Shown piece after piece: positions 51,033 to 62,243 of a stretch of DNA of 64,000 nt. The notes beneath the pieces are model-generated. The model made no database searches. It saw nothing but the letters and a program-made list of their open reading frames with translations, and was not told the origin of the DNA. The DNA is from Arthrobacter sp. Hiyo8. Its GTDB lineage: Bacteria; Actinomycetota; Actinomycetes; Actinomycetales; Micrococcaceae. Numbering within the stretch: the stretch's first letter is position 1; each line of letters starts with the position of its first letter. The stretch is taken from NCBI GenBank assembly GCA_001549895.1, contig AP014719.1, forward strand, positions 992,001-1,056,000, given 5' to 3'. A program made the position numbers and the translations under genes.

Positions 51033-51967
51033 ACGAGGTCTCCTTCAAAAGTGATGCTCGTGGATTCCGGCACCGCATCGTCTCCGGTGAGGGCCACGAA
51101 GGCCTCCTCGAGGTTGTTGGCCGCCACTTCCACGTCGTGGGCGCCCGTGTTGTTGAGCAGGAAACGCACGACGGCGTCCGAGTCGCCCGTGCGGACGGTG
51201 AGGCGGCCGCCGTCGTAATCCATGCTTTCGACGGGCGGCATCCCGGCCAGGAGCACGCGCTCAGCCGCCGGAAGCGAAGCCTTGACGGTTCGGCCCGAGG
51301 CAAGGTTCTTGATCTGGGCGGCGGTGCCGTCCGCCACGATGCTGCCTTGCCGGACCAGCACAATCCTGTCCGCGTAGGCGTCGGCTTCTTCGAGGTAATG
51401 GGTGGCGAAGATGACGGTCCGTCCGCGCTGGGCGTCGCTCCTGATCGCGGTCCAGAAGTCCCGTCGTCCCGCCACATCCATGCCGGTGGTGGGCTCGTCC
51501 AGGATCAGCAATCCGGGATCGGACACGAGGGCCATGGCGAAGCGCAGCCGCTGCTGCTGGCCGCCTGAGCACTTTTCGACCTTGCGGTCGGCGATCTCCA
51601 GGATGCCCGCCCGCGCCAGGACTTCGTCCACGGGCCGGGAGGAATCGAACATGGCAGCGTTGAGCTGCACGGTCTCGCGGACGCTGATGTCCCGCAGCAA
51701 GCCGCCGGTCTGCATCACGGCTGCCACCTGGCCGCGGGCGATGGCTCCCCGGGGAGTGTGGCCGAAGATGGAGACGCTTCCCTGGTCCGGAGCACTCAAT
51801 CCGAGGATCATGTCGATCGTGGTGGTCTTGCCGGCTCCGTTGGGACCGAGGAACGCCACCACCTCCCCGGTTGCACGGTGAGGTCCAGGCCGCGTACGGC
51901 GTGGACCTTCCCGAAGCTCTTGTGCAGTCCGGCGGCTTGGACGGCCGGCACACTCGCTGTTGTCATG
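51029..51967 (-). CDS. ABC transporter ATP-binding protein, frame-slipped
   Basis: About 313 aa. It starts MTTASVPAVQAAGLHKSFGK. Walker A is VAFLGPNGAGKTTTIDMILG, the signature VEKCSGGQQQRLRFAMALVS, Walker B LLILDEPTTGMDVAG, and the switch His is in VIFATHYLEEADAYADRIVL. One slip near 51870 (the GGGG of CCGGGGAGG needs one more). The C-terminal ~80 residues are a typical exporter tail. It energises the ABC-2 permease next to it. Confidence 0.91.
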   Translation of the reverse strand, partial: HDNSECAGRPSRRTAQELREGPRRTRPGPHRATGEVVAFLGPNGAGKTTTIDMILGLSAPDQGSVSIFGHTPRGAIARGQVAAVMQTGGLLRDISVRETVQLNAAMFDSSRPVDEVLARAGILEIADRKVEKCSGGQQQRLRFAMALVSDPGLLILDEPTTGMDVAGRRDFWTAIRSDAQRGRTVIFATHYLEEADAYADRIVLVRQGSIVADGTAAQIKNLASGRTVKASLPAAERVLLAGMPPVESMDYDGGRLTVRTGDSDAVVRFLLNNTGAHDVEVAANNLEEAFVALTGDDAVPESTSITFEGDLV

Positions 51968-52049
51968 ACTCTCCTTGGCTTTGGTTTGCTCCACTACCCA
52001 TCAAAGCCGGGATCCGTGTCCGGCGCCCGGGCGTGTGTCACCAATGAGG

Positions 52050-52065
52050 GATGACAAATGTCATC
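52050..52065. promoter_or_regulatory. GATGACA-AA-TGTCATC, probable operator of the ABC/two-component operon
   Basis: A perfect 7+7 bp inverted repeat, 83 bp upstream of the ABC ATPase ATG. NarL/DesR-type regulators usually bind such short symmetrical sites near operons like this one. The regulator assignment is inferred. Confidence 0.6.
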
Positions 52066-52070
52066 GGAGG

Positions 52071-53504
52071 CTAGCTGCGCTCGGCTTCCCTGCGTGCCCG
52101 CCTGGTCATGACGACGGCGGCAAGCTCGCCAGTATCGAAGGACTCAAAGGCATCGCTGGAACCGGCGTTTTCAAGCTCGCGGACCTTCCCGTCGTCGTCG
52201 AGAGCTGGCGCCGCATCCCTCGCGACGGCAGCCGCGAGCCGCCTCGGACCGGTCGCCTTCACCACCAGCACGGCGATCAAGGTGGTCACGGGGATGGCCA
52301 GCACCAGGCCGATGGAGCCCACCAGTGTACGGATGACTTCCTCCGACAACTCGGCACTGGTCAGGGCATCGACCAGCGGACGGTCGTACAGCATGACGAT
52401 GATCAGGAGGGGTAGCGCTGCGCCGGCGTAGGCAAAGGCGATGGTGTAGACCGTGGAGGCGATGTGGTCCCGGCCGATCCTCATGGCCGAGGTGAACAGC
52501 TTTCGCGCGCCAGTCTCGGGTGCGAGCTCGTAGAGTTCCCACACGGCCGCGGACTGGGTGATCGTCACGTCGTTGAGCACTCCGAGCCCGGAAATGATCA
52601 GACCGCAGAGAATGATTCCGGAGAGCGAGATCTTGTCCGACATGTTCACGAGCGTGGCGCCCTCGCTGCTCGCGATCCCGGTCAGGTTGGCCGCATCCGT
52701 GGCCCAGGCCGCCAGCAGCGCCGTAATGCCGAGGCCGAAGATCGTACCCAGCAACGCGGTGGAGGTCTTGGCCGAGAATCCGTGGGCGAAATAGAGCACC
52801 CCCATCATGATGGCGGTGGAGCCGACCAAAGCCACGAGCAGCGGCGGCTTGCCTTCCACCAGTCCAGGAAGCATGAAGCTCACCATCACCACGTAGGCTC
52901 CGGCCAGCCCGAGGAGCGCCCTGAAGCCGCGCCAGCGCGCCACCGCAATGACCACCACGGCATACAGGATCGCCAGAAGTGCCATGGGAACGGTCCGCAC
53001 GAAGTCGAGGAAAACGTACGACGGCGAGCCGTTGCCTGCCGCCGCGCCCTGCACACCGGAGAGGTTCAGGTAGCGGATGCTGTCCCCCACTTTGACGCCG
53101 TGGGACTTGGCCACGTCCGGGTTGATGACCACTTTCACGGGGCTGCCGCCGTTATCCGGTTGCGTGGACGCGAAGGTGCATTGGGACCCCTGCGGCTGTG
53201 GGCCGCTGCTTTGGTTCGTGCCGTTCGTACTCGGCGCCTGCGTACCTTGCGTGCAGCTTTCCTGGGTGACGGCCTGGATCTTGCCCGTATCAAACGTCAC
53301 CCCGGGAGCGGCCGTGTAGGGGCTCGCGAACGTGATGCCCTCTTTGCTCCCCGATGGCCACATGACCAGCATGGCAACGATCGTGAGTACCGCGATCGGA
53401 GCCAGCACGGCCACGAGGAGCCAGTTGGCCCGCCTGCGTGACGCGAGCGCCGTCGGGCTTGGCTCGAAATGCTCCGCGTGTCCGTGTGAATGGCCGTGAC
53501 CCAT
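52071..53504 (-). CDS. YibE/F-family membrane protein
   Basis: 477 aa, intact. A His-rich start (MGHGHSHGHAEHFEP) may bind metal. It has about eight membrane helices after a ~110-residue outer loop containing a Cys pair (QESCTQG ... GSQCTF). Core motifs include LNDVTITQSAAVWELYELAP and HIASTVYTIAFAYAGAALPL. ATG at 53504 is preferred. YibE/F proteins are of uncertain function, probably transport. It stands between the exporter operon and repeat copy B. Confidence 0.83.
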   Translation of the reverse strand: MGHGHSHGHAEHFEPSPTALASRRRANWLLVAVLAPIAVLTIVAMLVMWPSGSKEGITFASPYTAAPGVTFDTGKIQAVTQESCTQGTQAPSTNGTNQSSGPQPQGSQCTFASTQPDNGGSPVKVVINPDVAKSHGVKVGDSIRYLNLSGVQGAAAGNGSPSYVFLDFVRTVPMALLAILYAVVVIAVARWRGFRALLGLAGAYVVMVSFMLPGLVEGKPPLLVALVGSTAIMMGVLYFAHGFSAKTSTALLGTIFGLGITALLAAWATDAANLTGIASSEGATLVNMSDKISLSGIILCGLIISGLGVLNDVTITQSAAVWELYELAPETGARKLFTSAMRIGRDHIASTVYTIAFAYAGAALPLLIIVMLYDRPLVDALTSAELSEEVIRTLVGSIGLVLAIPVTTLIAVLVVKATGPRRLAAAVARDAAPALDDDGKVRELENAGSSDAFESFDTGELAAVVMTRRARREAERS

Positions 53505-53556
53505 TAGCTGCAAAACCTCATGCCCACAAGCCTACGTGGGGCAGCGCTGTGTCCCA

Positions 53557-53679
53557 CCCAACTAACTCGCAGTTGGTGTCGTTATGAGGGCTCAGAACGA
53601 CAACAAATGCGTGGGCCCACGCCGCCAGGGTTCCCTGGCCGAGCTTGCGAGGCGAGGGTGGCGGTGGGGATCAGTTGGG
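53557..53679. repeat. dispersed intergenic palindromic repeat, copy B
   Basis: A 123-bp copy of the element at 4645-4764 in the opposite orientation. It holds the TTGTCGTT hairpin (imperfect here), the GTGGGCCCACGCC palindrome and the CCAGGGTTCCCTGGCC module, bounded by CCCAACT/AGTTGGG. It lies just downstream of the FAD oxidoreductase stop. Confidence 0.88.
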
Positions 53680-53699
53680 CTCGCTTGATACCCGGGTGC

Positions 53700-55071
53700 T
53701 CAGGCGGGTTTGATGTTTTGGTTCACGTGGAAGAGGTTTCCTGGATCGTACTTGCCCTTGATGGCTTGCAGCCGCTCGTAATTGACCCCGTAGTTGTCGC
53801 TGATCCTGCTTTGGTCTTCCGCATCCATGAAGTTGATGTAGCCGCTGGCAGCAGAGTGCGGACGGAGCGCCTCCGCGTAGTTGCGGGCCCAGGCAATGTT
53901 GGCTTCGTTGTCCGCGGGGTCCGGCCATTGTGCCGCGATCACCGGGGCGAACTTCATGCCGCGGTTCGCGAAGGCGGTGTCCTGGGCTCCGACCCGGGCC
54001 GCCGCGCCGTCGATCGGGTAGACATGGACGGCGGTGTTGAGGCTGGTCACCGTGGACCCGAACTCCGCATGCGCACCAATGACGCCATCGTTGAGTTCAC
54101 TGATGAAGTTGGCTTTCCAGTATCCTTGCAGCCCCTTGGGATTGAGCCCGTCAAATGCCACGTTGAGTGCCGGGTACGGCATCGGGGTGATCAGGGATCC
54201 GGCTACGGGTGCGGCTTCGAGGAACGGCGCCCAGCGGGATTCGCCTTCGGCCATGTCTCCCGTCCACATCCCGACCACGACGCACACTGGCTTGCCGTGC
54301 CATTCTTCGGGAAGGAACGGCACCGGCGGGCCTTGATGGAAGCCGAGGAACGTGCCGAACTCTTCGGGAGCGGAGTCCATGTAATCCCGGTAGAACTTCG
54401 CCACCGTCTCGGTGTTCTCCGCTCCGTAGATGACAATGCCCACATGGACCATGTCCACCGGGTGCAGCTTGTACTCCAGCGACGTCACCACACCGAAATT
54501 TCCCCGCCACCCCGCAAGGCCCAGAAGAGATCCTCGTTCCGGGTTTCGCTCGCAGTCAGGAACTTGCCGTCCGCAGTCACCACGTCAGCGGAGATCAAGT
54601 TGTCACAGGACAGGCCGTGCTTGCGGGCAAGATAGCCGATGCCGCCACCCAGGGTCAGGCCTGCGATGCCGGTGGATCCCACAATCCCGCCAGTGGTAGC
54701 GAGTCCGAAGGCATGGGTGGCGTGGTTGAAATCTGCCCAGGTTGTTCCCGCCTCGGCACGGGCCGTACCGGCGTCGGGGTCAACACGGACCCCGGTACGG
54801 TTGACGAAATCTATGACAAGGGCATCGTCCCAGGTCCCGAAACCGGGGCGCTGTGGCCGCCGCCGCGGATAGCCAATGGCAGGGAATTGTCCCGGGCGAA
54901 GTTCACGCTCGCGATGACGTCCGCCACTTGGGCCACCCGGACGACTCCCGCCGGACGCTTGTCGATCATCCCGTTAAAGACGGCACGGGCGGAGTCATAG
55001 TCAGGATCGCTGGGAGTGACGAGTTGCCCACGGAGCTGTTCACGGAGTCCGTCGAGGGCTGTTCCATTCAT
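53700..55071 (-). CDS. FAD-binding oxidoreductase (berberine-bridge-enzyme type), frame-slipped
   Basis: About 457 aa. The FAD domain has LPLAIRGGGHSAPVSGPGTM (the His is the usual covalent FAD ligand), then GIVGSTGIAGLTLGGGIGYL and CDNLISADVVTADGKFLTAS. The C-terminal BBE motif is YGVNYERLQAIKGKYDPGNL then FHVNQNIKP. No second conserved Cys ligand was noticed near VGSTGIAG (many homologues have GxxGxxxGGG with Cys). Slips occur near 54815 and 54500. It oxidises alcohols or carbohydrates. Repeat copies B and C flank it. Confidence 0.87.
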
Positions 55072-55196
55072 GGGTGTTACCGCCGATTCTCTTCATGAGA
55101 CCGGATTCGTTCCACCCGCCGCTACCCCACCAGAGCAACGGCCGGGGCTTACGTCGTCATGCCTACACCCAGGGCAGCGGCGTCGTCAAGGGTTCA

Positions 55197-55262
55197 CCCA
55201 ACTGGCTCGCAGTTGTTGTCGTTATGAGGGCTCAAAACGACAACAACTGCGAGTCAGTTGGG
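55197..55262. repeat. dispersed intergenic palindromic repeat, copy C (short form)
   Basis: 66 bp: CCCAACTGGCTCGCAGTTGT...GACAACAACTGCGAGTCAGTTGGG, with the hairpin and terminal arms but not the CCGCCACC...GGGCCC module of copies A and B. It lies between the oxidoreductase and GNAT genes, in the same orientation as copy B. Confidence 0.85.
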
Positions 55263-55273
55263 CCAGCCGCAAG

Positions 55274-56248
55274 CTATTCGCTGACCACCAGGGTGTCCGC
55301 ACCGCGGAGCTTCGCCTTGCCCTGCTCGAGCAAGGGATCGACGACGGCGCACACGGCCGTCATGGAATCGTCCACTTCAAGGAGCACGGGGTGCTGGTAA
55401 GCAATAAGCGCCAGCAGGTCGCGGACCGCCTCCCGCGCCTCGTCATCCGGCAAAAGCGGGTCGTGGCCAAGGAACACTTCCGAGGGCTCGTCCGAGCTGC
55501 CCTGGGCATAGCTGATGGCGAAGGCCTGCAGCTTGCCCTTGCGGGTGGCCGGAACGCCGGCGCCAAAGGCACTCGCCTTGGGCGCACGCAGCACGACGGC
55601 TCCGTGGGCCCCTGTCAGATCGTCGAGGAACAGCCGCTGCACGGTGGGGATGCCCAGCTCGCCGGGGTTGTCCCAGTGGTGCACGGCTGTGTAGTACCGG
55701 CCGACGACATCGCTCAGTTCCACCGATCCCGTGGCGAGGTCCTCCACCCGCTCGGAAGCGGCTTCTTCGGAGCCGTCACCAAACACAGGCAGCCTGAGCG
55801 GCTCGGGATCCACCACCACAAGCCGGGAACGCTGGATGGGTGCAAGCCCTGCCCACTCGGCGAAGGCGGCACCGGCCGTGCCGGGCTCCACTTTGCTGCG
55901 CAGCTTGGTGACGCCCGACGGCGACTGCCCGGCTTCGCGCCGCAGCATGGTCAGGAGCGTGGCCCCGATCCCGCTCCGGCGGTGGTCCTTGGCAACCTCG
56001 ATGTAGGCCCAGAGACGTTCCGCGTGCAGGGACGCCTCGTGGACCACCCCCGCGGCCACCGGAATTGCGATGCCGTCAACGACGTCTTCCGCCACGATGC
56101 ACCGGCGCCAAGGGTGGCCCTGGCCGCTGTTGCTCGACGGCGCAAGGGCGGCGCGGAATTGCTGGGCCGGCAGGGTCTCCGGCCCACCCCACATTTCCAG
56201 GAGCGCGAGGTCGTCGCCCTCACGCCATTCGCGGTACTCGATGGACAC
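55274..56248 (-). CDS. GNAT-family acetyltransferase
   Basis: 324 aa, intact. The acetyl-CoA-binding motif A is WAYIEVAKDHRRSGIGATLL (R-x-x-G-x-G/A). A second, degenerate half follows (VVLRAPKASAFGAGVPATRK), so it may be a double-GNAT protein. Its ATG is 2 bases after the glyS stop region, so it may be co-transcribed with glyS. The substrate is unknown. Confidence 0.83.
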   Translation of the reverse strand: MSIEYREWREGDDLALLEMWGGPETLPAQQFRAALAPSSNSGQGHPWRRCIVAEDVVDGIAIPVAAGVVHEASLHAERLWAYIEVAKDHRRSGIGATLLTMLRREAGQSPSGVTKLRSKVEPGTAGAAFAEWAGLAPIQRSRLVVVDPEPLRLPVFGDGSEEAASERVEDLATGSVELSDVVGRYYTAVHHWDNPGELGIPTVQRLFLDDLTGAHGAVVLRAPKASAFGAGVPATRKGKLQAFAISYAQGSSDEPSEVFLGHDPLLPDDEAREAVRDLLALIAYQHPVLLEVDDSMTAVCAVVDPLLEQGKAKLRGADTLVVSE

Positions 56249-56250
56249 GC

Positions 56251-57636
<1,386 letters not shown>

Positions 57637-57723
57637 GGGTACTCCAATGTTCTACAGGGCCGCTGGGTGCGGTCCGTGGTTGTGCGCGAAGGTAATGCTG
57701 TGCAGGAAGCTGCGTGTCCTAGC

Positions 57724-58778
57724 CTACCGGCCTTTGGCCGCTGTCCTGCCTCCGGGACCCGCCTGGCTACCCTTGGCGGGACGGCGGCGAGAGAGAGCGC
57801 CCTTCGGCCAAGGCAGCGTGGCAACGATGATGGCGAACAGGGTCAGCAAGGTGCCAAGGATCGTGGGGAAAGCCACCAAGGTTCCCGGAGCCGGCAGGAT
57901 CAGGTCAAGCGCGAGGGATCCGAGCAGCTGCCCGGCAATCATCCCCAGCCCCGTCACCAAAACACCGAGGCTGCGGACCAACAAAGCAGCCAGGCCGATA
58001 AAGACGCACCCCATCGGGCCGCCCACGTAATACCACCACTCAGCAGGAAGCGCGTGCCGGGACCAAGCAACGACACCTTGATGAGCCAGGCGATCCAGAG
58101 AATGACCGTTCCGGCCACGAAATTCACCAGCGTCGCGGCGATGGGGCTGCCGTAGTGCACCGTGGCAGTCCCGTTCATGGCTTGTTGGAAACTCATGAGG
58201 CAACCCGCCACGACTGGCAACAGGATCGGGAACAGCAAGGACCCGACGTCGGCCGCAGCCCCGAGGCGCGGCGACACGGCCCAGGCGACGGCGGCGATCG
58301 TCAGGATGCTTCCCAAAATCCTGACCCCCGTGATCGAGCGTTTCCCGCCGGGACCGATGCCGAGCCGGTCCACGAACAGGCCGCTCACGGTCTGCCCTGT
58401 GATCACGGCTACCGTGAACAACGCGACTCCAAGAAGGCCAATGGTGAACGATTGGGCAATCACGTAGAGAGCGCCGATCCCGCCAGCCACCACATAGAAC
58501 CGCGGAAAGCTGCGCTCCTTGACGGCAGGCACTATTCGGCGCAAACCAGCGCGGCCCTTCGGCAGCGCAAGGCCGATCACGGCGATCAATACCAGCCCGG
58601 TAGTGAAGCTGACGACGGCGGCCGCCACGCCGTCGTCGAGCTTTGCCCCCAGCGCACTGTTGATCCGGCCTTGGACCGGAAGCAGGGTACCGTTGGCCAC
58701 CGCGAGAAGCAGGCCGGTGAGCAACGGACGGGAGGTGCTTCGGATGGCGGGACGGGACGATTGCGGCATTTTCACCAC
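57724..58778 (-). CDS. DMT-family transporter (DUF606/YdcZ-like duplicate), frame-slipped
   Basis: About 352 aa with ~10 membrane helices arranged as two YdcZ-like halves: LLAVANGTLLPVQGRINSAL and AGCLMSFQQAMNGTATVHYG (each with the internal NxxxQ/N pattern), plus ALFTVAVITGQTVSGLFVD and LGMIAGQLLGSLALDLILPA. A slip near 58030. The start could be at MPQSSRP. Substrate unknown. Confidence 0.83.
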
Positions 58779-58802
58779 CTTACTTCAGGCATCATTGCTT
58801 GT

Positions 58803-59033
58803 ATGAGCAACCCGGAAATCGAAGAAATCCCCATCCGCGACGACATGATCCGACTCGGCCAGCTCCTGAAGCTCGCCAACCTGGTGGAGGACGGCGTGGA
58901 AGCCACGGAACTCATCAAGAACGGCCTGGTCAAAGTCAACGGCGAGATCGACGATCGGCGCGGCCGCCAACTCCATGTCGGCGATACGGTGACCGTCAAC
59001 GGACAGACGGTGCGGATCGCGGCCGCTTCCTAG
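58803..59033 (+). CDS. S4 RNA-binding domain protein (YbcJ/RqcP-like)
   Basis: 76 aa, intact. The S4 domain covers DMIRLGQLLKLANLVEDGVE, ATELIKNGLVKVNGEIDDRR and LHVGDTVTVNGQTVRI. Such small proteins bind structured RNA (ribosome assembly or quality control). It is divergent from the DMT gene. Confidence 0.88.
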   Translation: MSNPEIEEIPIRDDMIRLGQLLKLANLVEDGVEATELIKNGLVKVNGEIDDRRGRQLHVGDTVTVNGQTVRIAAAS

Positions 59034-59034
59034 G

Positions 59035-59098
59035 GCAACGCGGGTCACTTACGGCCCATAACGTGCCTCGGGATGGGCCGTAAGTGACCCCGCGTTGC
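59035..59098. terminator. 25-bp-stem inverted repeat between convergent genes
   Basis: GCAACGCGGGTCACTTACGG... at 59035-59059 pairs with its complement at 59073-59098, with one extra G in the right arm and a 13-base loop. The right arm reaches the stop codon of the esterase gene. It is an unusually long stem for a terminator and lacks a U-run. Confidence 0.75.
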
Positions 59099-59744
59099 TA
59101 CGAGAGGACCTTGTGCTCCAGGAATTCGCCAACGTGGCCGATTTCCTGCTGGTTGATGCCGTGCCACATGCCTGTGTAGAGCACCTTGGTGAGGTCTGTG
59201 TGCTTTCGGACCCAGTCCATGGTGTATTCGATCTTGTCCGGGGTGATAACAGGATCCTGCTGGTCCCGTCCCCAGAAGAGCGGCACGGAACCGTCCAGTT
59301 CGGCGTCGCGGAATGCGGGGTCCGCATCGGCGTCGACGGCGAAGCCTGAAAGCCCGACGACGGCGGCAAAGTCCGCCGGGCGCTGCCGCAACAGCGAGGT
59401 GGCCATGGCCATGCCCATGGAAAGCCGAGAAGCGTCACCGAGCTGTGGTTGGACTTGAAGGAGTCCAACCAGGAAAACACGTACTCCGCGGCGTCCTTGA
59501 CGGCGTCGAGGGAATAGTCGATGGACGCCGTGAGCGGGAACCACGTGAAGCCCGGGCCCGTCGCGATCGGCGCACGGAGCGAAGCGACGACGAAGTCCTG
59601 GGGCAACAAGCCTGCAAGGCTGAAGAGGTCCTGCTCGTTGGACCCGTAACCGTGCAACAGGACCAGCAATGGCTTGCCAGCCCGCTCCTCCTCTTCGTGG
59701 GACCACAAAACGACCGGGGCAGGAAAGGCGGAAGCTTGACTCAT
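59098..59744 (-). CDS. phospholipase/carboxylesterase-type alpha/beta hydrolase, frame-slipped
   Basis: About 216 aa. It has GKPLLVLLHGYGSNEQDLFS (oxyanion-hole HGYG), GFSMGMAMATSLLRQRPADF (nucleophile Ser after repairing a slip near 59425), GRDQQDPVITPDKIEYTMDW (acid Asp) and MWHGINQQEIGHV (His). A GTTACCCATGAGTAAC near-palindrome lies at 59760-59775 upstream. It hydrolyses acyl esters, natural substrate unknown. Confidence 0.86.
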
Positions 59745-59819
59745 GGGACTATTCTTACAGTTACCCATGAGTAACAAGCTACGGGCGCGTGGCGTTGCAG
59801 CAAGAGGCAGGATATCGAC

Positions 59820-60653
59820 GTGAGTGACATTGATCCCACGGTGGGACCAAAGCCGGACGAACGGATTCATCCGTGGACCCGCTACGTGGCATTGGGTGAT
59901 TCCTTTACCGAAGGGATCGGCGACCCCGAGCCCAACAACCCGGGGGACATCGCGGCTGGGCCGACCGCGTAGCCGAGGAACTGAGCCGGGGACACCGGGA
60001 TTTCGCCTACGCCAACCTGGCCATCCGCGGGCGGTTGCTCCAGCAGATCCTCGACGAACAACTTGGCCCGTGCATGGACCTCAAGCCGGACCTCGTGAGC
60101 ATCTCCGCGGGCGGCAACGACCTCATCCGTCCCGGCGGCGATCCCGACGCCTTGGCCGAGAAACTCGATGCCGCAGTGCAGACCCTGAGTTCCGACGGCG
60201 CCACCGTGGTTCTCTTCAACGGTCCGGACACCGCGTCATCGGTCCTCGGCCGGATCCGCGGCAAAGTGGCCATCTACAACGAAAACCTCCGCACGGTGGC
60301 CGCCCGCCACGATGCCGTGATCGCCGATATGTGGTCCCTGCGGCAACTCTCCAACTCCCAGATGTGGGACGAAGACCGCCTGCACTTCTCGCCGCTCGGC
60401 CATCACACCATCGCGGCGATGGTCCTCGATTCACTCAACGTGCCCCACAACCTCGAGCCGCTGTTCCCCAAGCCGCTCCCCAGCGCAGCTGGCGCGAGGC
60501 CCGCTCGGGCGACCTCGTATGGCCCGGGAGTATTTTGTCCCGTGGGTCATCCGCCGGATCCGGCACCGCTCCTCCGGCGACGGCATCCTGCCGAAACGCC
60601 CGACGCCGGGACCCGTCTTCGGTCCTGCCGACACCATCCTGCCCCGGAGCTGA
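59820..60653 (+). CDS. SGNH/GDSL-family hydrolase, paralogue 2, frame-slipped
   Basis: About 278 aa from GTG at 59820. It has the Ser block RYVALGDSFTEGIGDPEPNN, the SISAGGNDLIRPGGDP block and the Asp/His block EDRLHFSPLGHHTIAAMVLD. Slips occur near 59945 and 60480 and downstream; repaired, the tail reads SWREARSGDLVWAREYF and ends GPADTILPRS. It is closely similar along its whole length to the gene at 24166, so the two are a duplicated pair. Cytoplasmic by sequence; substrate unknown. Confidence 0.83.
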
Positions 60654-60718
60654 ACCGGAGCCGTGTGGGTCACAGGGACCGGGGCTAAGCTGGTGAAAGA
60701 CTAGGGAGGCCCTCCACC

Positions 60719-61107
60719 GTGAACAATGTGATCTTCTGGATCATCGTCTGCTCCTGGCTGATTCCCATGGGGATCCGCATGTACAACCGATCGCGCCAGC
60801 GCAGGCTCCGGGACTTCCCTCCGCAGGATTACCCGGGCAGCCTTATCCTCCGCAGGATTACCCGTCGGATACCCGGAGCAACCCCCGGTCATCTTCCCGG
60901 CTGAGCCGCAACCCCGGTGGGAATGCCCGCACCTCAGGCCGCTCCGCCGTCGTCGGCTACTCCGCAAGCGAACAGCGCGCCCCAGCCGGACAGCGCGCCG
61001 CAAGGCTACCGGCACGGAAACTGGCCGAACTCGACCAGGAGTACAGCGACGGGAAAATTGCCATGGAGGACTACATGAAGCTCCGCCAGGAGATCATGAA
61101 CGGCTGA
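60719..61107 (+). CDS. membrane-anchored SHOCT-like small protein, frame-slipped
   Basis: About 129 aa from GTG at 60719. One N-terminal helix (NNVIFWIIVCSWLIPMGIRM) and a basic stretch are followed by a Pro/Gln-rich linker with repeated PPQDYP. After several slips the C-terminal part LAELDQEYSDGKIAMEDYMK fits a short SHOCT-like helix pair. The exact frame of the middle is uncertain. It is convergent with metX, one base apart. Function unknown. Confidence 0.6.
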
Positions 61108-61108
61108 T

Positions 61109-62228
61109 TCAGCCGAAGAACGCCTCCCGCAGCTGGGGGCCGAGCTGGCCAATCTCGGTGAGGAAACCGTCGTGCCCGATGGGCGCCTCGATCACATGAA
61201 CGGGGACTTCTCCGGGCAAGGCCTTGGCCAGCTCGTGCGATTGTTCCGGGAAATAGAGCCGGTCCGAGTCCACCGAGGCAACGAAGAACTTCGCCGTGGC
61301 CACGGACAACGCGTCCTCCAACGAGCCCCGGCCGCGAGTGATGTCGTGGCTCATGAGCGCCTCGGTGATGGCGATGTAGCTGTTGGCGTCGAAGCGCTGG
61401 ACCAGCTTGCGTCCCTGGTGGTCGAGGTAGCTCTCCACCTGGTAGCGGCCACGGTCCCCTAAGGCCGCAGCCTGTAGGGGTGCCTCGCCGCCTTGGGCGT
61501 TCCTGCCGAAGCGGAAGTCCAGTTCATCCGCCGAACGGTAGGTGATGTGGGCGATCCGCCGGGCGAGGGCCAGCCCCGCCTCGGGCGCTGCCTGGCCATA
61601 GTAGTCGCCGCCCTTGAAGTCGGCGTCCTGCCGGATGGCGAGCGTCTGGGCCTGCGCGAACGCAATCTGTTCGGCAGTGCTGTACGCCCCGATCGAAATC
61701 ACGGCACATCGCTTGACGCGGTCCGGATAGCTGACGGCCCATTCCAGTGCGCGGGCACCGCCCATGGACCCGCCCACCACGGTGTGCCAGCTGTGGATCC
61801 CCAAGGCGTCGGCCAGCCGGGCTTCGGCTACAGTGCTGTCCCGCAAGGTCACAAGCGGGAAGCGGGAGCCCCACGGCTTGCCGTCAGGAGCGCTCGACGA
61901 CGGCCCGGTGCTGCCGTAGCAGCCTCCCACGATGTTGACAGAGACCACGAAGTAGCGGTCCGTGTCGATGGTGGCGCCGGGACCAACGAGTTGTTCCCAC
62001 CAGCCTTCTTCGTCGCTCTCGCCACGGGCCACATGGGTGCTGCCGGTCAGTGCATGCTCCACGAGGACGGCGTTGGAAGCGTCGGCGTTGAGCCGGCCCA
62101 GGTCTCGTACGCAAGGACGACCTCAGGGAGGAAACCCCGGCCTCCAGTTCGAGCCCTCCTACGGAAACATACTTGAGGGTTCCATCCTGGGTACCTGAAA
62201 GGGGTATGGCTGTTGCAGCAATTGTCAT
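61109..62228 (-). CDS. metX: homoserine O-acetyltransferase, frame-slipped
   Basis: About 374 aa from ATG at 62228 (MTIAATAIPLSGTQDGTLKY). An alpha/beta hydrolase with HALTGSTHVARGESDEEGWW, VVGGSMGGARALEWAVSYPD (nucleophile Ser), a C-terminal catalytic Asp in VASVDSDRLYFPEQSHELAK, and the His in APIGHDGFLTEIGQL. Two slips near 62100-62140 are repaired by one G each (EAGGFLPEVVLAYETWGRLN). The frame is open upstream to 62351, but that stretch is the SAM riboswitch, not protein. It makes O-acetylhomoserine for methionine synthesis. Confidence 0.93.
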
Positions 62229-62243
62229 TCGTCGACACCTCAC

